Positions 1-5,907 of a DNA stretch of 64,000 nucleotides are shown one piece after another (the first letter of the stretch is position 1; every line of letters begins with the position of its first letter). Below the pieces are notes generated by a model that saw only the letters and a program-made list of their open reading frames with translations, did no database searches and had not been told where the DNA came from. The stretch is from assembly GCA_030625965.1 (NCBI GenBank), contig DAOUPV010000003.1:1-64000 (forward strand). The letters run 5' to 3'. The stretch is from Clostridia bacterium (lineage in GTDB: Bacteria > Bacillota > TC1 > UBA5767). A program made the position numbers and the translations under genes.

Positions 1-1
1 G

Positions 2-298
2 AGTTTGGCATTTTCACGAATTTCGGACTTCGTCTATGAGCATCATGAGAGGTTGGACGGGAGTGGCTACCCTAGAGGATTAAGAAAGGCTGAAATATCA
101 TTGGGAGCACGTATAATAGCAGTTGCTGATACTTTTGATGCAATGATATCTGAAAGATCATATAGAAAAGAATTCAGTGAAGATGAGGCTCTTGAAGAAT
201 TACACAAGTATTCAGGGAAACACTTCGACTCCAAAGTGGTTGATGTTATGACAGATATTATCATAAATAAAATATGGAAAAGAGAGGATATGGTTTAG
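2..298 (+). CDS. HD-GYP domain protein, C-terminal part only (5' end outside window)
   Basis: The reading frame is open from the left edge, so this is the tail of a longer gene. It carries the second half of an HD-GYP domain: the HHERLDGSGYP stretch with the GYP signature, then an ARIIAVADTFDAM helix and the SYRK segment typical of these proteins. HD-GYP domains hydrolyse cyclic di-GMP and sit in the cytoplasm, often fused to a sensor domain that would lie upstream of the window. The first HD residues are not in view, so activity cannot be judged. A class I c-di-GMP riboswitch lies about 400 bases downstream, which makes a c-di-GMP role plausible. The family call is safe; full length and sensor are unknown. 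Confidence 0.85.
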   Translation, partial: SLAFSRISDFVYEHHERLDGSGYPRGLRKAEISLGARIIAVADTFDAMISERSYRKEFSEDEALEELHKYSGKHFDSKVVDVMTDIIINKIWKREDMV

Positions 299-391
299 TT
301 CATACAAGAAGAACTATATAGGTTTAAGCATACAAAAGATGTTGCGTGTTAAATGTACAGGGGAGAAAAAAATATAGAGGAGGTATTCCCT

Positions 392-589
392 ATGAAATTC
401 TGTACTAACTGCAAGAGGACGGTTCGACCTACCAAGAAGCCTTGGAGCTGGCTGGAATTCTTTGTATTCCTTGGCATCTTTTATCCGATTTATCGAATTT
501 CATTACCCACTGACCGGTGCGTAATATGTGGTGGTAAGACACTAATCTCCAGAAAGAAGGCTGTTAGTGAGGGATTGTTGGAAGCATAA
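392..589 (+). CDS. small two-CxxC zinc-ribbon-like protein, unknown function
   Basis: A 65-residue protein. I chose the ATG at 392 because GAGGAGG lies 7-8 bases before it; an upstream ATG in the same frame at 353 has no comparable site. It has CTNC near the N-terminus and CVIC about 40 residues later, a spacing that suggests one zinc site, with a hydrophobic aromatic stretch (WLEFFVFLGIFYPIY) between the pairs that could be a short membrane segment. I do not recognise a named family. It ends just before a strong hairpin terminator at 599 and could be co-transcribed with the HD-GYP gene. No function is proposed. Confidence 0.6.
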   Translation: MKFCTNCKRTVRPTKKPWSWLEFFVFLGIFYPIYRISLPTDRCVICGGKTLISRKKAVSEGLLEA

Positions 590-598
590 GTGATAGTA

Positions 599-631
599 CA
601 TAACCCCCTTCTTCGGAAGGGGGTTATGTTT
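599..631 (+). terminator. intrinsic terminator with UUCG loop
   Basis: A perfect 13-bp stem (599-611 with 616-628) closed by a TTCG tetraloop and followed by a short TTT run. It ends the small zinc-ribbon gene and isolates the downstream riboswitch unit. The U tract is short, so efficiency is uncertain, but the stem is GC-rich and very stable. Confidence 0.8.
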
Positions 632-660
632 CTCAGAAGGAACGCTCAGTCTTGAAGAAA

Positions 661-689
661 TTGACATATTCTTACCAATATAATATATT
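661..689 (+). promoter_or_regulatory. promoter of the riboswitch-controlled gene
   Basis: TTGACA at 661-666 and TATATT at 684-689 are separated by 17 bases. Transcription would begin around 695, just upstream of the c-di-GMP aptamer, which is the placement expected for a riboswitch leader. Confidence 0.7.
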
Positions 690-706
690 GTTAATGTAAA
701 CTACAA

Positions 707-792
707 AAAACTGAAAAGGCAAACCTAGTGAAAGCTAGGGACGCAAAGCCACGGGTCTAAAGTTGTTGCTATGATAGCCGGGTTGCCAAAGA
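707..792 (+). ncRNA. cyclic di-GMP class I riboswitch aptamer (GEMM-I)
   Basis: The conserved GEMM-I elements appear in order: GGCAAACC (718-725), a hairpin capped by a GAAA tetraloop (730-733), GGACGCAAAGCC (738-750), the CTAA segment (757-760), then ATG and GCCGGGTTGCC ending at 787. GGC at 718-720 can pair with GCC at 785-787 to close the outer helix. The class is known to bind c-di-GMP and to act on downstream genes; here it is followed by an intrinsic terminator and then the secreted protein at 868. Whether the ligand turns the gene on or off cannot be read reliably by eye, since I did not find an unambiguous antiterminator. Confidence 0.93.
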
Positions 793-811
793 TTTGCAAG
801 AAAGAATTATT

Positions 812-848
812 GCAGAGTTCTTCTGGTGACCAGGGAACTCTGTTTTTG
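812..848 (+). terminator. riboswitch expression-platform terminator
   Basis: The outer stem CAGAGTTC (813-820) pairs with GAACTCTG (835-842), with an inner CTGG/CCAG stem closed by TGA, followed by five T. It lies between the aptamer and the ribosome binding site AAAGGAGGT of the next gene. TGCAA (795-799) can pair with TTGCA (810-814), which overlaps the base of the terminator and may be part of the switch. Confidence 0.85.
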
Positions 849-867
849 TATTTAAAGGAGGTATGAA

Positions 868-1911
868 ATGAAGCGGTTTATGAAGATGTTGGCAATTTTG
901 ATAGCACTAGCGATGTTTGTTTCCTTCCCTTGTGCCGTATTTGCAGATGATTATCAGGAAGCAGATGAGGATCCAGTCGAGCAGGTTGACTCAGATGAAG
1001 ACTCAGACGAAGATGAAGACTCAGACGAAGATGAAGACTCAGACGAAGATGAAGACTCAGACGAAGATGAAGATGAAGATGAAGATGAAGACGAAGATCT
1101 AGAGGATAGGCTTGAAGACGAGAAAGAAAGATTGGAAGAACAGTATGAAGAAGCGGTTGAAGCCGGGGATACGGAACTGGCTGATTCTCTGTTCGCTTTG
1201 ATTGTTGAATTGGAAATCGAGATTGAAGACCTTGAAGATGAAATTAAGCCTTGGGAAGAACTGAAGAATACCCTGGAAGGGGAAAAAGATGCTCTAGAAG
1301 AACAGAAGGATGCTATCGATGACGAGATCGAGGATCTGGAGGAGCAGATTGCTGCTGCTGAAGAACTGGATAATGATGTGCTGGTCGCGGAACTGAAAGC
1401 CCTAAAGGATGATCTGCAGCAACAAAAAGCTACGCTGAAAGAACAGATGAAAGAAAAGACTGAAGCAATGCACGAAGCTATGAGAGGTATGTATACTGAG
1501 GATGAGATTGAGAGCCTTGAAGCACTCTCGGATGAACTGGACTTGGAAGATGGCATCAGCGTTATTCCGTTCACCAACGTATTGGTGAGAGGTAAAGCCG
1601 TAAAATTTGATACGCCACCGGTAATCAAGGAAGGACGTTTGCTCATTCCGTTGCGAGCCATTTCTGCCGCCACTGGAGCGGATGTGACTTGGGATGATAG
1701 CACCAAGGAAATCATAGTCGTCAAGGATGGTGTTGAAATCGTATTGAAGATTGCCGAATTGACTGTAACCGTAAATGGTGAAGAATCCGATTTGGATGTA
1801 CCAGCGGAGCTAATCAATAACAGAACAGTAGTCCCTGCGAGATTCATCGTAGAGAATCTGGGATTGGCAATTACCTGGGATGCAGAGACTGAAACAATAG
1901 AAGTAGAATAA
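868..1911 (+). CDS. secreted acidic-repeat, coiled-coil protein with copper amine oxidase N-like domain
   Basis: A 347-residue protein. Residues 1-26 form a signal peptide (KR start, hydrophobic core, cut near VFA-DD). Residues 41-79 are almost only Asp, Glu and Ser in DSDEDE repeats. Residues 80-205 are a charged, Leu-spaced coiled coil. Residues 233-347 match the copper amine oxidase N-terminal-like domain common in clostridial surface proteins, with paired LLIPLRA / TVVPARF segments each followed by an ITWD-type strand. There is no LPxTG or membrane tail, so it is probably secreted or loosely wall-bound. The acidic repeats could bind calcium or other cations (inference). Start ATG follows AAAGGAGGT. 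It is controlled by the c-di-GMP riboswitch just upstream, in line with c-di-GMP control of surface proteins in Clostridia. Confidence 0.85.
   Translation: MKRFMKMLAILIALAMFVSFPCAVFADDYQEADEDPVEQVDSDEDSDEDEDSDEDEDSDEDEDSDEDEDEDEDEDEDLEDRLEDEKERLEEQYEEAVEAGDTELADSLFALIVELEIEIEDLEDEIKPWEELKNTLEGEKDALEEQKDAIDDEIEDLEEQIAAAEELDNDVLVAELKALKDDLQQQKATLKEQMKEKTEAMHEAMRGMYTEDEIESLEALSDELDLEDGISVIPFTNVLVRGKAVKFDTPPVIKEGRLLIPLRAISAATGADVTWDDSTKEIIVVKDGVEIVLKIAELTVTVNGEESDLDVPAELINNRTVVPARFIVENLGLAITWDAETETIEVE
988..1104 (+). repeat. in-frame tandem repeat encoding DSDEDE units
   Basis: A GA-rich 18-base unit (GACTCAGACGAAGATGAA) recurs about four times in frame and then decays into GATGAA 6-mers. It codes for the acidic segment of the secreted protein at 868. 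Such perfect short repeats can change copy number by slippage, so length variation between strains is likely (inference). Confidence 0.85.
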
Positions 1912-2092
1912 GTCATTACTAATGAAGAGCATGAAACATAGTGAGTAGTTGATATAATTAGAAGTGAGCTTGTTATTTAAGAAGCTGAAAACTAACATCA
2001 TGCTAGTTCAATAGTATCATTGTGATTCACGCTGCTTTCTGGCAATATCCCTTTACTCCAACTGTACTATTGCTGGCGGTAGTTGAATACCC

Positions 2093-2123
2093 AAAAGCCC
2101 CCGAAGTCCCTTCGGGGGCTTTT
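2093..2123 (+). terminator. intrinsic terminator
   Basis: A 14-bp perfect stem (2093-2106 with 2110-2123) rich in GC, flanked by AAAA on the left and TTTT on the right, so it could act in both directions. It lies 180 bases after the acidic-repeat gene and is the likely end of that transcript. Confidence 0.8.
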
Positions 2124-2127
2124 GTAC

Positions 2128-2454
2128 TATGGGGGGATTTTGGGGGGTTGATATACTCGTGCATCCCATCATGGACTGCTATAGAATCAAAACGTCTGGA
2201 ACCCTTAATAACGAAGGATTAATGTATTTCAGTAAGACAACATAAAGCTTCCAAATGTAGATTTGTAATCAGCAGGTCAGGTCGCATATTCTAGGTCTCT
2301 GATTAATTTCTAAACGGTATATTTTGGTACGCTTTTGGTACACTCTGAGTCCGAACACATCAGAATGATTACTATTGATTCCAAATATAGAATTTACGAA
2401 AAGCCCGTAACCACAGCATTTCAGACTGAATCCGAACCAATTCCTTCTAATCAA
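2128..2454. other. non-coding stretch without recognisable content
   Basis: Over 300 bases with no convincing gene on either strand; open frames here are short, lack ribosome binding sites and show no family signature. It includes G-rich runs near 2131-2150. Because it is bordered on the right by a broken tRNA-Trp, it may be decayed mobile-element DNA, but no integrase or inverted repeat is visible. Confidence 0.4.
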
Positions 2455-2460
2455 AGTAGG

Positions 2461-2515
2461 CGGACTATGACTCCAAATCCGTAGGTTGCGGGTTCAATTC
2501 CTGTCTCCCCTGCCA
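2461..2515 (+). pseudogene. tRNA-Trp (CCA) 3' remnant with 6-base insertion in the anticodon arm
   Basis: From the anticodon loop CTCCAAA (2471-2477, anticodon CCA at 2473-2475) the sequence continues like a complete tRNA-Trp: TCCGT stem, variable loop, a T arm with GGTTCAATTCC, acceptor strand CTCCCCT, discriminator G and encoded CCA ending at 2515. The 5' anticodon strand CGGA is at 2461-2464 but is separated from the loop by an extra ATGACT (2467-2472); removing these six bases restores a perfect anticodon arm. The 5' acceptor and D arm are not recognisable upstream. A strong terminator follows directly. It may be a decayed gene or a 3' tRNA fragment left by an integrated element (inference). 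Confidence 0.65.
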
Positions 2516-2517
2516 AA

Positions 2518-2554
2518 CACCTGGAATCTTAGTAAGATTCCAGGTGTTTTTTTT
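2518..2554 (+). terminator. strong intrinsic terminator after the tRNA remnant
   Basis: A perfect 13-bp stem (2518-2530 with 2534-2546), loop AGT, then eight T. The flanking AAA can extend the stem into the T run. It sits three bases after the CCA end, as expected for the terminator of a former tRNA gene. Confidence 0.9.
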
Positions 2555-2593
2555 CGATATCTTTTCTAAACTCATAGGGGTTAGAAGGGGATA

Positions 2594-2947
2594 TTGATTT
2601 CTAACTGTATTGACAATGGGAGTGAAGAGCCAACATACCCGCAAATGAAATATTTAATTAACGCAAGTATACTTGACATCAATAAAAGTATGAATTATAT
2701 TACAGAAGAGCTGTTTTATTCGGGGGATTCAGTAGCTTGCTTTAAGGAAGGTTTAGACATGATAGAGGGTTTGGAAAACCTCATGCTATTACTACTGGTT
2801 GGCCTGATACTGATTCTATTTTGTGGCGTTGCTGGTCGTCTCTGCTATGTTGCTAGGCATTCATTTGATGAGGAGCTTCATGCAATCGATGCGAGCTGCA
2901 GTCACTGTACAGTAGACAATTCTCATTCTGCAGAATCATTCAATTGA
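2594..2947 (+). CDS. hypothetical single-pass membrane protein
   Basis: An open frame of 117 residues starting with TTG, preceded by AGAAGGGG only three bases away. Residues about 63-85 form a strongly hydrophobic segment (LMLLLLVGLILILF), followed by a basic and then an acidic Cys-containing tail (CSHC). I do not recognise a family. The start is weak and the region is accessory-like, so expression is uncertain; the membrane segment is the main reason for keeping it. Confidence 0.4.
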   Translation: MISNCIDNGSEEPTYPQMKYLINASILDINKSMNYITEELFYSGDSVACFKEGLDMIEGLENLMLLLLVGLILILFCGVAGRLCYVARHSFDEELHAIDASCSHCTVDNSHSAESFN

Positions 2948-2972
2948 GGATGTGACAGGTGATTGAGCAATA

Positions 2973-3001
2973 TTGATGTATATTGGTGCTTTTGGCATAA
3001 T
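2973..3001 (+). promoter_or_regulatory. promoter of the leader RNA before the acetyltransferase
   Basis: TTGATG at 2973-2978 and CATAAT at 2996-3001 with a 17-base spacer. A start near 3008 would place the whole candidate leader RNA (3005-3098) at the 5' end of the transcript. Confidence 0.5.
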
Positions 3002-3004
3002 TAG

Positions 3005-3063
3005 ATAACACTGGAAACTGGGCGAGAGACAGGCTGCCATAGGCAGTTCTGATGTTGTTACCG
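3005..3063 (+). ncRNA. candidate structured leader RNA (riboswitch-like), class unknown
   Basis: Between a promoter and an intrinsic terminator lies a compact foldable segment. TAACA (3006-3010) can pair with TGTTA (3056-3060) as a closing helix. Inside, CTGCC (3034-3038) pairs with GGCAG (3042-3046), extended by CAG (3030-3032) with CTG (3049-3051) around an internal loop; the unpaired GGGCGAGAGA stretch resembles a ligand pocket in layout only. This promoter-aptamer-terminator-gene order is typical of riboswitches. I could not assign it to a known class by eye. Confidence 0.45.
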
Positions 3064-3098
3064 AGCTGTAAGCTATATGGTTTGCAGCTTTCTTTTTT
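3064..3098 (+). terminator. leader terminator (possible attenuator)
   Basis: AGCTGTAAGC (3064-3073) pairs with GGTTTGCAGCT (3080-3089 used) through ten pairs including GU wobbles, followed by TTTCTTTTTT. It ends 18 bases before the start codon of the acetyltransferase pseudogene, so it would stop the transcript before the gene unless antagonised. Confidence 0.75.
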
Positions 3099-3115
3099 AT
3101 TGCATAGGAGGACCT

Positions 3116-3497
3116 ATGAAAAAGATATTTGAGGAATTCGTGCTGACGGATGAGAAGAATAATTTGGATGCAGGGGAGATACAGAGGTTATTATCTAAGA
3201 CCTACTGGGCCAGTGAGCGGACCAAAGACGAAATCGAAATGTCTGTCATGAACTCACTATGTTACAGCTTATATCACCAGGATAGTGACAGATTATGTGT
3301 CAGTATTTTGGCTGTGTGATGTGGTTGTTGATGAAGAATATAGAGGTAAGGGATTGTCCAAGCGCTTACTGGATTTCATTTTCAATAATAATGGACATAA
3401 AGGGTTGGGAATTCTCATCACCAAGGATGCCCACGGATTATATGAGCGCTACGGTTACAGGTTAAACCGGGAAAATTTCATGATTCGGTCAAACTAG
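3116..3497 (+). pseudogene. GNAT acetyltransferase, broken by an internal deletion and frameshift
   Basis: The first part starts at the ATG at 3116 behind AGGAGG and reads MKKIFEEF through SLYHQDSDR in one frame. From 3285 a different frame continues with TDYVSVFWLCDVVVDEEYRGKGLSKRLLDFI and ends FMIRSN. Together they make a small GNAT-type N-acetyltransferase; EEYRGKGLSKRLL is the acetyl-CoA-binding motif A and DAHGLYERYGY the usual end. Family members normally have about eight more residues (a GFARV-like strand) at the junction, so a deletion of some 20-25 bases that is not a multiple of three is the simplest explanation. The protein is probably not made in active form. The gene still has a promoter, leader and ribosome binding site. 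Confidence 0.75.
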
Positions 3498-3573
3498 CAA
3501 ATTAAAGCCTATTATCTTAGCCTGCTTTTTAGTACAATGGTAAGGTAAAGAGTTTCGCATACAGGAGGGCTTT

Positions 3574-4743
3574 ATGTTTGATCAGAATAACTACAGGGAA
3601 AACATATCTTGGGGAATCATGGAATGTTTGCAGAAAAGAGATCTGATAGGGCATCTTACCGCTCCGTTGATCTTCGGAATCTCCGGTGGAATCGGTATCG
3701 GGTACAACCTATGTGACCCTAGCGAGACAGATGTGGTGTTGACGGTCGGTTTCCGAAACGGCTGGAATCACAAGAGTATGTTTATAGACAAAGCGACGGA
3801 AAGATTGGGTATAGAAGCGGATATCCTTTCTACCAGCAGCAGATCGAAAGCAGAGCTTTGGCTGGATGAGGCGCTGCTTCATGGACCGTGCATGATTTGG
3901 ATTGACGCCTATTACATTAACTACTTGAAAGTGAAGCAAATCTGTGCCGGTTGTTACGGCAGGGTTGTGGAAGTTGTCGCGAAGAAGAATGATCGCTACA
4001 TTCTGAATGACAGCGGCTTCCAGTTTACCTTGTCTGCAGAACAATTGGGCCTAGCCCGCATGGCCATCAAGAACCTGAAGAATAGAATCTGGATATTGGA
4101 CAAGCGGACACCGGTAGACATCGGCAAGGCAGTACGTGTCGGCATCAAGGACTGCGTAGACAATATGGGTTCCAACTCCAGAAGCTATGCCATACCGACA
4201 TTGAAGAAATGGTCTAAGAACCTCAGCGACAGGAAATCGGATACAGGTTGGGTTGCTATGTTCAACCATAGAGACAAACATTACCTGCTAGATTGCTTGA
4301 TTCAATGTTTCCTCAATGTAAACATCTTCAGCGACGGTGGGGGGTATCGATACATCTATTCCAAATTCCTATCCGAATCCGCTCAGATCCTCAACAACCG
4401 GCATCTGGAGCAGATCAGCAAGGATTATTTCCGTTTGGGAGGTCTTTGGGCAGAGTTCTCTTACCTGGCGCTTAGTGACCAATACAGCAGCCTCTCACAC
4501 CTGCGGGAGCTGATGAAGGGAAGACTGGTCGAAATTGGCAAGAAGGGGATTCATGTGGATGAGACCATTGATTTCAACCAAAAATTCCGCTTGGCTATGA
4601 ACGATGCCAAAAATGAACTGGAGTCCATTAACCTTGATAATATCCTGAGCCAAATGGGTGAAAGCATGTACGTCATCTACGAGCGGGAGAAGGAAGCTAT
4701 GGAAATCCTGGAGACGGTATACGAGGATGAATTGAAGCGCTAA
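3574..4743 (+). CDS. BtrH-like (butirosin biosynthesis protein H N-terminal / DUF4872) protein
   Basis: A 389-residue protein with ATG behind AGGAGGG. The N-terminal half (GISGGIGIGYNLC near residue 40, then a GPCMIWIDAYY strand and a DRYILNDSGF segment) resembles the BtrH N-terminal domain, a papain/C39-like fold; the C-terminal half (about 190-370) is a mostly helical region as in DUF4872. In butirosin biosynthesis BtrH transfers an acyl group from a carrier protein to an aminoglycoside. Here there is no carrier protein or antibiotic gene nearby, so the substrate is unknown and the name reflects only the fold. It is a single-gene unit: no close upstream gene, and the next gene has its own promoter. 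Confidence 0.65.
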   Translation: MFDQNNYRENISWGIMECLQKRDLIGHLTAPLIFGISGGIGIGYNLCDPSETDVVLTVGFRNGWNHKSMFIDKATERLGIEADILSTSSRSKAELWLDEALLHGPCMIWIDAYYINYLKVKQICAGCYGRVVEVVAKKNDRYILNDSGFQFTLSAEQLGLARMAIKNLKNRIWILDKRTPVDIGKAVRVGIKDCVDNMGSNSRSYAIPTLKKWSKNLSDRKSDTGWVAMFNHRDKHYLLDCLIQCFLNVNIFSDGGGYRYIYSKFLSESAQILNNRHLEQISKDYFRLGGLWAEFSYLALSDQYSSLSHLRELMKGRLVEIGKKGIHVDETIDFNQKFRLAMNDAKNELESINLDNILSQMGESMYVIYEREKEAMEILETVYEDELKR

Positions 4744-4746
4744 AGA

Positions 4747-4775
4747 TTGACAAGACAGATATTTTACCGTATTCT
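4747..4775 (+). promoter_or_regulatory. promoter of the SDR gene
   Basis: TTGACA at 4747-4752, 17 bases, TATTCT at 4770-4775. A second -10-like TATACT lies at 4794-4799. The promoter begins four bases after the stop codon of the BtrH-like gene. Confidence 0.6.
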
Positions 4776-4817
4776 AATATTAGTATATACGACTATACTG
4801 AATTAGGGGGTTAAGAA

Positions 4818-5573
4818 ATGGAGAAAATTGCAATCGTTACAGGTGCAGGAAACGGCATCGGCGCGGCTACTGCCAAAAAATTTGCTAAAGCAGGTATCAA
4901 GGTAGCGGTCGTGGATATCGCAGAGGATCAAGCCCAGAAGGTAGTTGAGGAAATCAAGGAATCCGGCGGGGAGGCTATGGCCATCCGTTGTGACGTATCC
5001 AAGAAAGCTGATGTGGAGTCCTGTATCACTCAGGTGGAAAGCGCATACGGCGTACCCACGATTCTCATTAACAATGCCGGAATAGGCGGTCCGTTCCACA
5101 GAGTGGATGAAGTGACTGAAGAGGAATTCGATTTGGTGTTCGGTGTGAACATCAAGAGTGTTTATCTATTCGCCCACAACCTGTTGCCGAAGATGAAAGA
5201 GCTTGGATTCGGAAGAATCGTCAATACATCTTCCATCCAGGGTATGTACGGCTCACCTGGATCCTCATCCTACGTGGCCACCAAACACGCTGTAATTGGC
5301 TATACTAAAACCATTGCTGCTGAATGGGGTAAATATGGGATTACATGCAATGCGGTATGCCCAGGATTCGTACAGACAGCTATGGGTGCACAGGATGATG
5401 AAGTGGATGATTACACCAAGAAGGTTATGAGTATGACTCCGACCCATACCATTGCTACTCCGGATGAACTCGCTGACATGATGTTCTTCCTAATCGAACA
5501 GGGTTATATGAACGGTTCTGTCAACGTCATGGATGGTGGTATCACCTGTCATGTAGGTATCATGGACGTATAA
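4818..5573 (+). CDS. short-chain dehydrogenase/reductase (FabG-like)
   Basis: A 251-residue classical SDR. The Rossmann motif TGAGNGIG is at residues 8-15, NNAG at 85-88, the catalytic Ser at about 139 and YxxxK (Tyr152, Lys156). An Asp at the end of the second strand (VVDIAED) favours NAD(H) over NADP(H). The family reduces ketones or oxidises secondary alcohols; length and motifs fit 3-oxoacyl-ACP reductase, 3-hydroxybutyrate or acetoin dehydrogenase types, and the substrate cannot be told. It has its own promoter, an AGGGGG site before ATG, and a terminator right after, so it is monocistronic. It is not next to other fatty acid genes, which argues for a catabolic role (inference). Confidence 0.85.
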   Translation: MEKIAIVTGAGNGIGAATAKKFAKAGIKVAVVDIAEDQAQKVVEEIKESGGEAMAIRCDVSKKADVESCITQVESAYGVPTILINNAGIGGPFHRVDEVTEEEFDLVFGVNIKSVYLFAHNLLPKMKELGFGRIVNTSSIQGMYGSPGSSSYVATKHAVIGYTKTIAAEWGKYGITCNAVCPGFVQTAMGAQDDEVDDYTKKVMSMTPTHTIATPDELADMMFFLIEQGYMNGSVNVMDGGITCHVGIMDV

Positions 5574-5601
5574 GCTTAGTAATGATAATGATATAAAACA
5601 A

Positions 5602-5632
5602 TGCCGCTCCTTATGGGGCGGTATATTTTTTA
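5602..5632 (+). terminator. intrinsic terminator of the SDR gene
   Basis: TGCCGCTCC (5602-5610) pairs with GGGGCGGTA (5615-5623), loop TTAT, followed by a T-rich run (5626-5631). Confidence 0.85.
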
Positions 5633-5646
5633 TCTTTGGTACTTAA

Positions 5647-5845
5647 CTCATTGCATCAATCATTTTAGTTCGTGACGCGGACGTACATGCCCAACCTGCT
5701 TCATCGACTGCTTACAATGAGCCGATGGACGACAGTTTTTATGACGGATGCTACGATTCAAAATGGGGTCCGTCGTCCATTTACAATCTCATTATAAGAA
5801 AATAAGTGCAGATGGAAAACCTTCTCAAGGTCTTTCATCTACACT
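5647..5845. other. intergenic region with several mutually exclusive hairpins
   Basis: This 330-base gap between convergent genes holds no gene but much foldable sequence. CTCATTG (5647-5653) is complementary to CAATGAG (5715-5721), and AATGAG (5716-5721) can equally pair with CTCATT (5788-5793). ATGGACGAC (5725-5733) pairs perfectly with GTCGTCCAT (5772-5780), while GACGGA (5743-5748) can compete for TCCGTC (5769-5774). Further on, ATAAGTG...AGATG and CATCT...CACTTAT (about 5801-5846) form a long imperfect hairpin. It could be a structured RNA or a decayed palindromic insertion; nothing visible decides. Confidence 0.5.
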
Positions 5846-5860
5846 TATAGGGTACTAAAG

Positions 5861-5891
5861 CGGGGTGCTCTTCAATATTGAAGGCACCCCG
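5861..5891 (-). terminator. probable terminator of the EF-G-like gene
   Basis: CGGGGTGC (5861-5868) pairs with GCACCCCG (5884-5891) around an inner TTCAA/TTGAA stem. It lies 17 bases past the stop codon of the minus-strand EF-G-like gene. The T run on the minus strand is short (CTTTAG), so the assignment rests on position and stem stability. Confidence 0.55.
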
Positions 5892-5907
5892 TTTCCTTAT
5901 GGTTTGT

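Noticed and set aside
954..1916. 320-residue minus-strand open frame, Ser-rich
   Set aside because: It is the antisense of the GA-rich acidic-repeat gene; the Ser runs are the reverse of GAA/GAT codons, with no ribosome binding site or family signature.
2022..2222. 66-residue open frame after the acidic-repeat gene
   Set aside because: It runs through a perfect terminator hairpin and has no ribosome binding site.
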